Below, one piece after another: positions 37,555 to 45,715 of a stretch of 64,000 bases of DNA. The position numbers and the translations under genes were made by a program. Numbering within the stretch: position 1 is the first letter of the stretch; every line of letters starts with the position of its first letter. The notes beneath the pieces are model-generated. The model was not told the DNA's origin, did no database searches, and saw only the letters and a list, made by a program, of their open reading frames with translations. The stretch is from Brucella pseudogrignonensis (GTDB taxonomy: Bacteria > Pseudomonadota > Alphaproteobacteria > Rhizobiales > Rhizobiaceae), in the NCBI RefSeq assembly GCF_002252525.1, contig NZ_NNRM01000041.1:124001-188000 (forward strand), read 5' to 3'.

Positions 37555-38010
37555 ATGAAAGAAGACCCAAAAGAATCCCATCTCAATCTGTCGGATATGG
37601 TCTGTTTCGCGATCTATTTGACCGCGAATGCGCTAACCCGCGCTTATCAACCGATCCTCAGCAAACTGGAACTGACCTATCCGCAGTTTCTGGTCATGAT
37701 TGTTTTGTGGGAACAGGATAACCGCACGGTTTCTGAAATCGGCGCGAAACTCGGTCTCGATTCCGGCACCCTCACCCCGCTTTTGAAGCGGCTGGAAGCA
37801 GCAGGGCATATCGCGCGTCGCAGAGACAGCCAGGATGAGCGGCAGGTCCGCATTACGCTGAGCGATGGAGGCAGGGCTTTGCGCCTAGAGGCCGAAAGCA
37901 TTCCTGAGCAGGTCTTCTGTGCACTCGGTCAGCCCATCAGTGACTTGCAGGATCTTCGAGCACAGCTGCTTGATGTCCGCAACAATCTCAAAGGCAGTAT
38001 CTCGGGTTAG
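37555..38010 (+). CDS. ohrR: MarR family organic-peroxide sensor OhrR
   Basis: This is a 151-residue MarR repressor. The sensing cysteine C17 (SDMVCFAIYL) is present, and a second cysteine C122 (EQVFCALGQ) suggests a two-Cys mechanism like that of Xanthomonas OhrR. The winged helix spans about residues 45-110 (EIGAKLGLDSGTLTPLLKRLE, DERQVRITLSDGG). It likely represses ohr and itself from the shared gap. ATG 37555 is chosen. The TAG stop sits just before a repeat. Confidence 0.9.
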   Translation: MKEDPKESHLNLSDMVCFAIYLTANALTRAYQPILSKLELTYPQFLVMIVLWEQDNRTVSEIGAKLGLDSGTLTPLLKRLEAAGHIARRRDSQDERQVRITLSDGGRALRLEAESIPEQVFCALGQPISDLQDLRAQLLDVRNNLKGSISG

Positions 38011-38022
38011 ATTCCGAACGCA

Positions 38023-38058
38023 CATCCCGAAAACCATTCCACACTTTTCAGAACGCAC
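38023..38058 (+). repeat. Dispersed repeat, copy 4
   Basis: CACATCCCGAAAACCATTCC-ACACTTTTCAGAACGCAC, a degenerate copy 13-15 bases after the ohrR TAG stop. Confidence 0.65.
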
Positions 38059-38066
38059 TATTAAAA

Positions 38067-38090
38067 AAAGCGCCGGTTTCCCGGCGCTTT
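38067..38090. terminator. Bidirectional terminator between ohrR and asd
   Basis: Stem AAAGCGCCGG/CCGGCGCTTT, loop TTTC, with a flanking A run on one side and TTTTGTTTTG on the other. Confidence 0.88.
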
Positions 38091-38114
38091 TGTTTTGTCA
38101 AACTGCAATCTCGA

Positions 38115-39149
38115 TTAAGCAGCAAGTGCCTTTGGCGTAATCAGGCCACGAGCAACAAGCAGTTCTGCGATCTGGATCGTGTTAAGAGCAGCGCCCTTGC
38201 GCAGATTGTCGGAAACAACCCAAAGTGCCAGACCGTTTTCAACCGTGATGTCTTCACGGATACGGCTGATGTAGGTTGCATCTTCGCCAGCCGATTCATA
38301 CGGCGTGATATAGCCGCCGTCTTCGTGCTTATCGACAACCTGACAGCCAGGCGCTTCGCGCAGAATTTCGCGCGCTTCTTCAGCCGAAATCGGATTTTCA
38401 AACTCGATGTTGACTGCTTCCGAGTGACCGATGAACACAGGTACACGAACAGCCGTTGCCGTAAGCTTGATCTTTGGATCGAGCATCTTCTTGGTTTCGG
38501 CCACCATCTTCCATTCTTCCTTGGTGTAGCCGTCTTCCATGAAGACATCGATATGCGGGATCACGTTGAACGCGATGCGCTTGGTGAACTTCTGAGCGGT
38601 GACAGGATCAGCAACAAATACTGCACGCGACTGCTGGAACAATTCGTCCATGCCTTCCTTGCCAGCACCCGAAACGGACTGGTAGGTCGAAACAACAACG
38701 CGCTTGATCTTGGCTGCATCGTGCAGAGGCTTCAGAGCCACGACGAGCTGCGCAGTCGAGCAGTTCGGGTTAGCAATGATGTTCTTCTTGCGGAAACCTT
38801 CAATCGCATCAGGGTTCACTTCAGGAACAATGAGCGGCACATTGGCGTCATAGCGCCATGCGGACGAGTTATCGATAACAACGCAGCCCTGCGCACCGAT
38901 CTTTGGCGACCATTCCTTGGAAATGTTGCCGCCAGCGGACATGAGGCAGATGTCGGTATCTGAGAAATCATACTGGTCGAGCGGCTTAACCTTCAGCGTC
39001 TTGTCGCCATAGGATACTTCCGTGCCTTGGCTGCGACGCGAAGCAAGCGCTACGACTTCATCAGCCGGAAAGCCACGTTCTTCGAGGATATTGAGCATTT
39101 CGCGCCCGACATTACCGGTGGCGCCGACGACTGCAATCTTGAAACCCAT
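38115..39149 (-). CDS. asd: Aspartate-semialdehyde dehydrogenase
   Basis: This is a 344-residue NADPH enzyme that reduces aspartyl phosphate to aspartate semialdehyde, the branch point to Thr, Met, Lys, Ile and diaminopimelate. GATGNVGREM (9-18) binds NADP, and the catalytic C130 is in NPNCSTAQ. SD AGGAGAAGG precedes the ATG. A threonine-rich leader peptide and a terminator lie in the 5' region, so attenuation by charged tRNA-Thr is likely (see the leader feature). Confidence 0.95.
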   Translation of the reverse strand: MGFKIAVVGATGNVGREMLNILEERGFPADEVVALASRRSQGTEVSYGDKTLKVKPLDQYDFSDTDICLMSAGGNISKEWSPKIGAQGCVVIDNSSAWRYDANVPLIVPEVNPDAIEGFRKKNIIANPNCSTAQLVVALKPLHDAAKIKRVVVSTYQSVSGAGKEGMDELFQQSRAVFVADPVTAQKFTKRIAFNVIPHIDVFMEDGYTKEEWKMVAETKKMLDPKIKLTATAVRVPVFIGHSEAVNIEFENPISAEEAREILREAPGCQVVDKHEDGGYITPYESAGEDATYISRIREDITVENGLALWVVSDNLRKGAALNTIQIAELLVARGLITPKALAA

Positions 39150-39178
39150 TTACCTTCTCCTGTCCTCTCCGCTTCCAT

Positions 39179-39198
39179 AAAAACCCGCGACCAGCGGG
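39179..39198 (-). terminator. Candidate attenuator terminator of asd
   Basis: On the minus strand CCCGC-TGGTC-GCGGG is followed by TTTTTA, ending about 30 nt before the asd ATG and 50-70 nt after the leader-peptide stop. GGGTC (39215-39219) could pair with GGCCC (39196-39200), which overlaps the stem, as an antiterminator. The stem is only 5 bp but all G-C. Confidence 0.6.
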
Positions 39199-39247
39199 CC
39201 TTATCCCTGGGCCGGACCCGGGGAGAGAGGGCGAGCAGGCCAAGGGG

Positions 39248-39376
39248 TCAGACCGTTTTGGTGGTCGTTTTAATGCAAGTGGCCGTGGTAGTTTTGGAAA
39301 CGGACGCCATAGGGCTGTCAATGGCGATGAGGCCATTCAGTCCACACAGGCTATGTGATGCGCGAGAAGCGTTCAC
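39248..39376 (-). CDS. Threonine-rich leader peptide of asd
   Basis: This 42-codon reading frame starts with GTG and has SD AGGAG (39385-39389) eight bases upstream. Its last 15 residues read SKTTTATCIKTTTKTV-like: eight threonine codons, three lysine and one isoleucine, then TGA. That is the composition of thr-type attenuation leaders and matches the pathway that Asd serves. It lies 98 bp upstream of asd on the same strand, before a hairpin with a T tract. I read it directly from the sequence; it has no protein family. Confidence 0.7.
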   Translation of the reverse strand: MNASRASHSLCGLNGLIAIDSPMASVSKTTTATCIKTTTKTV

Positions 39377-39401
39377 GGGATTGTCTCCTTTTCCGATTGC
39401 G

Positions 39402-39429
39402 CTTTTAAGCCCTTTGAAAAAAGAGTCAA
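39402..39429 (-). promoter_or_regulatory. Candidate sigma70 promoter of the asd leader
   Basis: TTGACT (39424-39429) and TAAAAG/TTAAAA (39402-39408) are spaced 15-16 bp on the minus strand. A transcript would start about 20 nt before the leader-peptide GTG. Confidence 0.5.
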
Positions 39430-39511
39430 TGTGTTTGCAGCGATGAGCGCAACAAAACTGCTCAAATATGCAGGAACGATCCCGCTTATTACGCAGAGAC
39501 CACGAAATGAC

Positions 39512-39545
39512 AAAGGCCCGCGCAGCGAATGCTGCGCGGGCCTTT
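39512..39545 (-). terminator. serA intrinsic terminator
   Basis: Perfect 15-bp stem AAAGGCCCGCGCAGC/GCTGCGCGGGCCTTT with loop GAAT just downstream of the serA stop. No extended T run beyond TTTG. Confidence 0.85.
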
Positions 39546-39562
39546 CAAAAATGATGCTCTAA

Positions 39563-40846
39563 TTAGTAAAGCAGACGCGTGCGAACCGTACCCGGAATTT
39601 CGCGCATTGCCTGAAGCACATCTTCGGCATGTTCTTCCATCGCATCGCCTTCGATAACCACATAGCCGACTTCACCATCGGTCTGCAGAAACTGACTGAC
39701 GATGTTGATATTGTGCGATGAGAAGATGTTGACGAGGCTGTTGAGGATGCCCGGACGGTTCTCATGCACATGCATGAAGCGCGTGCCGCTTGGACGTGCA
39801 GGCAGCTGAACCTGCGGGAAGTTAACCGCACCCAGCGTAGAACCGACATCGGAATACTCAACCAGCTTGCGGCTGACTTCCATACCGATGCGCTCCTGCG
39901 CTTCTTCGGTGGAACCGCCGATATGCGGGGTCAGGATAACGTTTTCCAGTCCCTGCAATGGCGAAACAAACGGGTCCTTGTTCGAAGCCGGTTCAACCGG
40001 GAAGACGTCAATTGCCGCACCGGCAAGATGACCTTCTTTGAGCACTGTAGCCAATGCTTCCAGATCGACCACAGTTCCGCGTGCATTGTTGATGAGGAAG
40101 GCACCCTTCTTCATCTTGCGCAGCTTCGCTTCGGTAATCATCTTGGCCGTCGACTTGTTCGATGGCACATGGAGGCTGATTACGTCCGAAATTTCGAGCA
40201 ATTCATCAAGCGTGTCCGTCGGGATCACGTTGCCATATTGCAGCTTGTCGGTCATGTCGAAATAGCGGACCGTCATGCCGAGGCTTTCAGCAAGATTACC
40301 AACCTGCGAACCGATATTGCCGTAGCCAACGATACCCAGCGTCTTGCCACGGACTTCGCGGCTGCCAGTCGCGCTCTTGTCCCAGCCGCCGACATGGGCT
40401 GCATTGGAGCGTGGGAAAATACGACGCATCAGCATGATGATTTCGCCAATCACCAGTTCAGCAACCGAGCGGGTGTTGGAGAAAGGTGCGTTGAATACCG
40501 GAATACCACGCTTGCGGGCGGCTTTCAGATCAACCTGATTGGTGCCGACCGAGAAACAACCGACTGCGATCAGACGCTGCGCCGCTTCAAACACTTCGTC
40601 GGTGAGCTGCGTGCGAGAACGAATGCCAACGATATGCGCGGATGAAATCGCCTCGATCAGCTCAGCCTTGTCGAGTGCCTTGGGCAGATGAACGACGTTG
40701 GTGTAACCGGACGATTTGAAATAATCGACAGCAGACTGGTTAATGCCTTCGAGAAGAAGAACGTTGATACGCTCGCGCGCGAATGAAAGACGTGCAGTCA
40801 TGTTTGGGGCTTTCAGGCTCTGGGCTCGATGTTCGCTCAGCGACAT
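39563..40846 (-). CDS. serA: D-3-phosphoglycerate dehydrogenase
   Basis: This is a 427-residue NAD-dependent enzyme catalysing the first step of serine synthesis. The Rossmann motif is GIVGYGNIGSQVG; the catalytic His is in LTPHIGGSTEEAQ; the Arg and Glu of the D-2-hydroxyacid dehydrogenase triad are also present. A C-terminal ACT domain (FMHVHENRPGILNSLVNIFS) suggests serine feedback. It resembles the shorter E. coli-type SerA (about 410 residues) rather than the long 520-residue form usual in many alphaproteobacteria. ATG 40801 is an equally good start (412 residues). Confidence 0.92.
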   Translation of the reverse strand: MSLSEHRAQSLKAPNMTARLSFARERINVLLLEGINQSAVDYFKSSGYTNVVHLPKALDKAELIEAISSAHIVGIRSRTQLTDEVFEAAQRLIAVGCFSVGTNQVDLKAARKRGIPVFNAPFSNTRSVAELVIGEIIMLMRRIFPRSNAAHVGGWDKSATGSREVRGKTLGIVGYGNIGSQVGNLAESLGMTVRYFDMTDKLQYGNVIPTDTLDELLEISDVISLHVPSNKSTAKMITEAKLRKMKKGAFLINNARGTVVDLEALATVLKEGHLAGAAIDVFPVEPASNKDPFVSPLQGLENVILTPHIGGSTEEAQERIGMEVSRKLVEYSDVGSTLGAVNFPQVQLPARPSGTRFMHVHENRPGILNSLVNIFSSHNINIVSQFLQTDGEVGYVVIEGDAMEEHAEDVLQAMREIPGTVRTRLLY

Positions 40847-41119
40847 AAATCAATCTGCAAATGTCGTCACTGCGATATTTTAGGGCATGCGGATGAATTT
40901 AACTCTGGGAATTTGTCGGCATTTATCGCGAGAGCGACTTAACACCCAATGCGTGAGAAAAAAACCAAATTCGACGAAAAATGGCTGTTAGAGGTCGTAT
41001 TTGGATAATCATTCCTATTTCATCGTCACAGCGTACGCGGTCACGCCTAAAATAAAGGCATTCCAACGCCAAACGGACAGGAATAGCGCGCACATTACCA
41101 TCTATCAGCGTTGCCTGAT

Positions 41120-41512
41120 CTAGTCTTCGCTGCGAGTCGTGCCATCGCGGTCACGTTCATAGTGTCTTTTGAGTGGAAATGGCGGCAACCAGGATTCACG
41201 CCGGATAGTCCAGAGCTCATAGGTTGGCTTGAACTGATCTGGGGAATCTAGAGACCCCAGATTGATTTCAACCTCATCTTCCGATCTTGAAAAGACCGAG
41301 GAGCCACAACGCGGACAGAAATATCGTCCCGCATAATCCTTTGTTTCACCGTCAATTGTTACCGCACTGTCTGGAAAAATCGCCGATGCGTGAAACAAAG
41401 CGCCGTGATGCTTACGACAATCAAGACAATGGCAAATTCCTACGCGGTAGGGTGAACCGGAAACAACAAACCGCACATTGCCGCAAAGGCAGCCCCCTTC
41501 AAAACGCTTCAT
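41120..41512 (-). CDS. GFA family (glutathione-dependent formaldehyde-activating-like) protein
   Basis: This is a 130-residue zinc-binding protein. Cysteines occur as GGCLCGNVRF, GICHCLDCRKHHGALF and YFCPRCGSSVF, the full GFA metal set. Members bind glutathione-type adducts or act as formaldehyde scavengers; the specific role is unclear. ATG 41512 with GAGGAG upstream gives the family length. Confidence 0.85.
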   Translation of the reverse strand: MKRFEGGCLCGNVRFVVSGSPYRVGICHCLDCRKHHGALFHASAIFPDSAVTIDGETKDYAGRYFCPRCGSSVFSRSEDEVEINLGSLDSPDQFKPTYELWTIRRESWLPPFPLKRHYERDRDGTTRSED

Positions 41513-41749
41513 GTATGATCTCCTCAAGAAAAGAGCTGCCAGATTTTCAGTTCTGACAATATTGCGACCACGCTCGTCTTCGGCTCGCAGCCTGTCAACT
41601 TTCACGGGGCAACAAGCCGAGCGGTTCTCATACTAAAAGATAATAAACGGATTAAACGATTCAGTTCATCATGCTTGCGTGGAAAAAGTGCGTGGAAGTT
41701 GGAGGAGAACGTCCGCGCACATCAGCAAAAATGCTGTTGGGAGGAATTA

Positions 41750-43639
41750 ATGTCAGTTCAATCGAGCGCCAAGGCCGGCGCACCTAAAATGACGCGTGAA
41801 GAAAAGAAGGTGATCTTCGCTTCTTCGCTCGGCACTGTATTTGAATGGTACGATTTTTATCTCTACGGAACACTTGCTGCCTTTATCGGCGCTGCGTTCT
41901 TCAATGAATATCCTGAAACAACCCGTAATATTTTCGTGCTGCTCGCTTTCGCAGCAGGCTTTCTCGTACGCCCGTTTGGCGCACTCGTCTTCGGACGTAT
42001 CGGCGATCTCGTTGGTCGTAAATATACGTTCCTCGTTACCATCGTCATCATGGGCGCATCGACGTTCCTCGTCGGCATTCTGCCCGGATCGGCAACGCTC
42101 GGTATTGTTGCACCTGCGATCCTGATCATTCTGCGCATGTTGCAGGGTCTGGCGCTTGGCGGCGAATATGGTGGCGCTGCTACCTATGTTGCCGAACACG
42201 CCCCGAACGGTCGTCGCGGCTTCTACACATCCTGGATTCAGACAACCGCAACACTGGGCCTGTTCCTTTCATTGATGGTTATTCTGAGCATTCAGAACGT
42301 GATGACGACTGAGTCCTTTGCTGCCTGGGGCTGGCGTATTCCGTTCTTGGTGTCGATCATTCTTTTGGGTATCTCGGTCTGGATTCGTATGCAGATGAGT
42401 GAATCCCCAGCCTTCAAGAAAATGAAGGAAGAAGGAAAGACATCCAAGGCACCGCTTTCTGAAGCTTTCGGTCAGTGGAAAAATGCAAAGATCGCCCTCA
42501 TCGCGCTGTTCGGCCTTACCATGGGTCAGGCTGTCGTCTGGTATTGCGGTCAGTTCTACGCTCTGTTCTTCTTGCAGAACGTGCTGAAGGTTGAAAACCA
42601 GACCGCAAACATCATGGTGGCTGCAGCCCTTCTGCTCGGCACCAGCTTCTTCGTTATCTTTGGCTGGCTGTCCGATAAAATCGGCCGTAAGCCAATCATC
42701 ATGGCAGGCCTGCTGCTTGCAGCAGTAACTTACTTCCCGCTGTTCAAAGCTCTCACGCAGGCCGCAAACCCGGCGCTGGCACAGGCCGAGCAGACAATCC
42801 GTGCAACCGTTACGGCAGCTCCTGGCGACTGTAACTTCCAGTTCAACGCAACAGGCACTTCAAAATTCACCAGCTCCTGCGATATCGCAACGAGCTTCCT
42901 GTCGCGCAGTGCTGTGCCTTATGATGTTGTAATCGGCCCTGCCGGACAGCCTGCAACGGTCAAGATCGGTGAATCCACTGTAACTTCGTTTGATGCGAAT
43001 GCAGCTGGTGCAGAAGCAACTGCAAAGCAGGCTGCTTTGACCCATGACATCAACCTCGCCCTGCAAAAGGCTGGTTGGCCGCTCGTACGCAGCCCTGCCA
43101 AAGTTGCAGATTCCAAGCTCGATGCCTTCATCGCAGCCAATCCGGAACTGGAACTGAATGCGGAAGCTGTACGTGCCGGTGAAAAGGCAACCATGTCGAG
43201 CGCTGATCTGGTCAAGAACAAGATCATCACGCAGGCGGAAGCCGATGCTGCAGCTCAGCCCGAACAGGCTGTCTACACCATCCCGAATGCAGGCGCGTTC
43301 AAGATGGTCGCCGATCCTTCGCAGATCAACTGGGTTATGACGATCGCCATTCTCACCATTCTCGTGATTTACGTCACGATGGTTTATGGCCCAATCGCCG
43401 CTATCCTGGTTGAAATGTTCCCGACCCGCATTCGTTACACCGGTATGTCGCTGCCATATCACATCGGTAACGGCTGGTTCGGTGGCCTGCTGCCAGCAAC
43501 CGTCTTCGCGATGAGTGCTGCTAAGGGCGACATATACTACGGACTTTGGTATCCGATTGTGCTTGCAACAATCACGCTCGTAATCGGCCTCCTCTTCGTC
43601 AAGGAAACCAAGAATGTCGATCTCAATAAGATTGATTAG
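41750..43639 (+). CDS. MHS family MFS transporter with about 190-residue periplasmic insertion
   Basis: This 629-residue protein belongs to the metabolite:H+ symporter family (ShiA/ProP/KgtP relatives): SSLGTVFEWYDFYLYGTLAAF near the start, RPFGALVFGRIGDLVGRKYTF (motif A) and GGEYGGAATYVAEHAP. After TM9, residues about 335-525 form an extra hydrophilic domain containing GDCNFQF and TSSCDIA, two cysteines that could form a disulfide. The loop between TM9 and TM10 is periplasmic in MFS topology. Without it the length would be about 440, the family norm. The substrate is probably an organic acid or osmolyte. SD GGAGGAA precedes ATG 41750. Confidence 0.85.
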   Translation: MSVQSSAKAGAPKMTREEKKVIFASSLGTVFEWYDFYLYGTLAAFIGAAFFNEYPETTRNIFVLLAFAAGFLVRPFGALVFGRIGDLVGRKYTFLVTIVIMGASTFLVGILPGSATLGIVAPAILIILRMLQGLALGGEYGGAATYVAEHAPNGRRGFYTSWIQTTATLGLFLSLMVILSIQNVMTTESFAAWGWRIPFLVSIILLGISVWIRMQMSESPAFKKMKEEGKTSKAPLSEAFGQWKNAKIALIALFGLTMGQAVVWYCGQFYALFFLQNVLKVENQTANIMVAAALLLGTSFFVIFGWLSDKIGRKPIIMAGLLLAAVTYFPLFKALTQAANPALAQAEQTIRATVTAAPGDCNFQFNATGTSKFTSSCDIATSFLSRSAVPYDVVIGPAGQPATVKIGESTVTSFDANAAGAEATAKQAALTHDINLALQKAGWPLVRSPAKVADSKLDAFIAANPELELNAEAVRAGEKATMSSADLVKNKIITQAEADAAAQPEQAVYTIPNAGAFKMVADPSQINWVMTIAILTILVIYVTMVYGPIAAILVEMFPTRIRYTGMSLPYHIGNGWFGGLLPATVFAMSAAKGDIYYGLWYPIVLATITLVIGLLFVKETKNVDLNKID

Positions 43640-43657
43640 TTGAGCTCAAATAAACTG

Positions 43658-43685
43658 AAAACGCCGCCTCATCGGGCGGCGTTTT
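43658..43685. terminator. Bidirectional terminator
   Basis: Stem AAAACGCCGCC/GGCGGCGTTTT with a six-base loop, between the MHS transporter and ada. Confidence 0.88.
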
Positions 43686-43699
43686 TTAATTGCGTCCAC

Positions 43700-44749
43700 T
43701 CAACGATATTGTGCCTCGATCTCGATAAGCTTCTGCTTTCGCCAAAGGCCTCCGCCATAACCGATCAATGAGCCATCCGCACCAATCACTCGATGACACG
43801 GAATGATGATGGCAATCTGATTGGCACCGTTCGCCCGCGCCACGGCACGAACCGCAAGCGGCTTTTCTACTGCCCTTGCAATCTCGCTATAGCTTCGTGT
43901 CTGGCCTGCTCCGATATTCTGCAATTCTCGCCAGACGTCGCGTGTAAATGCGCTCCCATGCAGCACCAGCGGAATATTGAAATTGGCGGATCGTCCTGCA
44001 AAAAATGCATCGAGCTCCCGTTCCAGCACATCATGCGACGGATATCGTCCGATACCGATTGCACCATAACAGGCCTTATGCAGCTTTTTCAGCTCTTGCG
44101 GCAACGCCTTGCGATCAGCAAATTCCAGCAAATGCAGGGATGACTGATCACACACGGCAATCATTGTACCGAGCGGCGTCTTAATCCAATCTGCGCGGAG
44201 CAAGCCATCCTTTTGTAACTGCGCCGGGGCCAGACCTAGAATTCGGGCGAAAGCATTGCGGAACGCATCGGGTGATTCAAAACCCGCATCGACTTGGGCA
44301 TCGATGACACGCTCACCCTGCGCAAGTGTCTGGAAACCCTGTCGCAACCGTTCCTGCCGAGCCATTTCAAGAAAGGTAATACCAAAATGCCGCCTGAAAC
44401 TACGTCGCACGGTCGATGGATCAAAGCCCATGCCAGCGACATCACCCTCGCTCCAGCGCCGTTGCGGCTGTGCTTCCAACGCCTTCAGCAGACGATCGAC
44501 AGAAACATCCGCTTCCGCTGCGGGCTGCAACGGGTGGCATCTTTTGCAAGCACGAAAACCGTCGGCAATGCATTCAGGTATTGAAGCAAAAAACCGGCAA
44601 TTCTCTTTCAACGGCTTTCGTGCAGGACAGGTCAGCCGGCAGAAAATGCCCGTCGAAAGCACGCCAACATAGGCTTTGCCTTCATACGCAGTGTTGCGGG
44701 CAAGCAAGGCGTCATACAAGGTGTTCATATCGGGAAGTGTGTTCAACAT
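43700..44749 (-). CDS. ada: Bifunctional alkylation-response regulator / O6-methylguanine-DNA methyltransferase Ada
   Basis: This is a 349-residue three-part protein. The N-terminal zinc domain has the phosphotriester acceptor cysteine in FCRLTCPARKP, with the zinc-ligand CKRCHPL. An AraC-type HTH follows (residues about 80-180), then a C-terminal MGMT domain with active-site IPCHRVIGADG. It repairs methylated DNA and, once methylated, activates its own regulon. No alkB or alkA is adjacent. ATG 44749 is chosen; a GTG six bases upstream and an ATG at 44728 are alternatives. Confidence 0.92.
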   Translation of the reverse strand: MLNTLPDMNTLYDALLARNTAYEGKAYVGVLSTGIFCRLTCPARKPLKENCRFFASIPECIADGFRACKRCHPLQPAAEADVSVDRLLKALEAQPQRRWSEGDVAGMGFDPSTVRRSFRRHFGITFLEMARQERLRQGFQTLAQGERVIDAQVDAGFESPDAFRNAFARILGLAPAQLQKDGLLRADWIKTPLGTMIAVCDQSSLHLLEFADRKALPQELKKLHKACYGAIGIGRYPSHDVLERELDAFFAGRSANFNIPLVLHGSAFTRDVWRELQNIGAGQTRSYSEIARAVEKPLAVRAVARANGANQIAIIIPCHRVIGADGSLIGYGGGLWRKQKLIEIEAQYR

Positions 44750-45053
44750 GACCACTATTCTTAGCGTCCTGGCGATAAATTGCAGCCGGAAATCGGGCGT
44801 TTATTTTCCAGCTATCCACTTTCTGCAGAGCGGCGAAACAACTTTACTATAACAAAACAATTCTATTCATTCTTAGTCAAACACACGCTATTTATTCTGA
44901 ATATCATAGCATTTCCAGCAAAAGTGCGAAGCGATTTTGCGTCGGATATTGCGCAAGAACAAACAGTTACAGCGGTTCCAACGATTCATTCTGAACTGGA
45001 ACCGCTGTAAGACAGCCGTGCATCCTTAACAAACTGAACAAGCAGGTGAAGAA
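44750..45053. other. Intergenic region with palindromic repeat
   Basis: These 304 bp, between divergent ada and the membrane-protein gene, contain an AT-rich stretch (44830-44910) and the 103-bp Bru-RS-like repeat at 44908-45010. No gene seen. Confidence 0.6.
44908..45010 (+). repeat. Bru-RS-like palindromic repeat, copy A
   Basis: The 103-bp element runs from AGCATTTCCAGCAAAAGTGC to GGAACCGCTGTAA. Its right end forms a perfect 12-bp hairpin ACAGCGGTTCCA/TGGAACCGCTGT. Length and palindromic nature resemble the Brucella Bru-RS elements; identity was not verified. Related copies lie at 47970 and 62258. Confidence 0.75.
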
Positions 45054-45650
45054 TTGCCTTCAGGAGTCGACACAGCAATCAGTGCTGCTGATGCTTTCTC
45101 TCATATGAGAATTATCAATGGCATGGGTATCAGTCTGTGCATGTCACGGCTGCTCATCTTTGCTTCGCGTTTCGTCCAGCATCCGAACAAGCATAAAATA
45201 TCTTATATGCATATCGGATGGGTTATTGTTGTTTTCCTCTGGATCATTCAGTTCTGGTGGGACTATCTTTTTGAAAGCAGCACAAAGACATACAATGTCT
45301 ATACCTATGTCTCAGACCTTCTTTATGTTTTCGGCCTGTTTTTCATGTGCGTTACTTTAACGCCGGACGACATTAAGGAATATGGCGACTATGAACGCTA
45401 TTTTATGTCGCGAAAAACATGGCTGCTGTCACTATTGATATTGCTCAATCTGATGGAACTTGTGCGCAGTGCTGGCCCCAGCATTTCAATCAATAATGAA
45501 GAATCTCCGCTCGGCGATTTCATTTTCTTTGCGATCGAAACTGCCGTGATATTGTTTGCAATGCGGATCAAAAGGAAGGGATTTCAATATTTCTTCATCG
45601 CCTTGCTGATAGCTGCGGTGTTCGCAAACTTCACAATACAGCTCGACTGA
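45054..45650 (+). CDS. Uncharacterised polytopic membrane protein
   Basis: This 198-residue protein has about six TM segments: residues about 18-40, 55-72, 83-102, 122-140, 155-168 and 176-195. An acidic loop, TPDDIKEYGDYERYFMSR, follows TM3. No enzymatic motif is visible. The TTG start is favoured by AGGTGAAG six bases upstream; ATG 45105 would delete part of the N-terminus but keep the first TM. Function unknown. Confidence 0.6.
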   Translation: MPSGVDTAISAADAFSHMRIINGMGISLCMSRLLIFASRFVQHPNKHKISYMHIGWVIVVFLWIIQFWWDYLFESSTKTYNVYTYVSDLLYVFGLFFMCVTLTPDDIKEYGDYERYFMSRKTWLLSLLILLNLMELVRSAGPSISINNEESPLGDFIFFAIETAVILFAMRIKRKGFQYFFIALLIAAVFANFTIQLD

Positions 45651-45663
45651 AAATAATAAAAAA

Positions 45664-45690
45664 GCCGCTGCGCGATCTCTGCACAGCGGC
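45664..45690 (-). terminator. leuB intrinsic terminator
   Basis: Stem GCCGCTG/CAGCGGC with a 13-nt loop; on the minus strand it is followed by TTTTTTATTATTTT. Confidence 0.8.
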
Positions 45691-45715
45691 CGTTTCTAAA
45701 AGGTATTATCAGCGA

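Noticed and set aside
39764-40645. A 293-codon plus-strand frame opposite serA
   Set aside because: Antisense to an intact SerA with all catalytic motifs.
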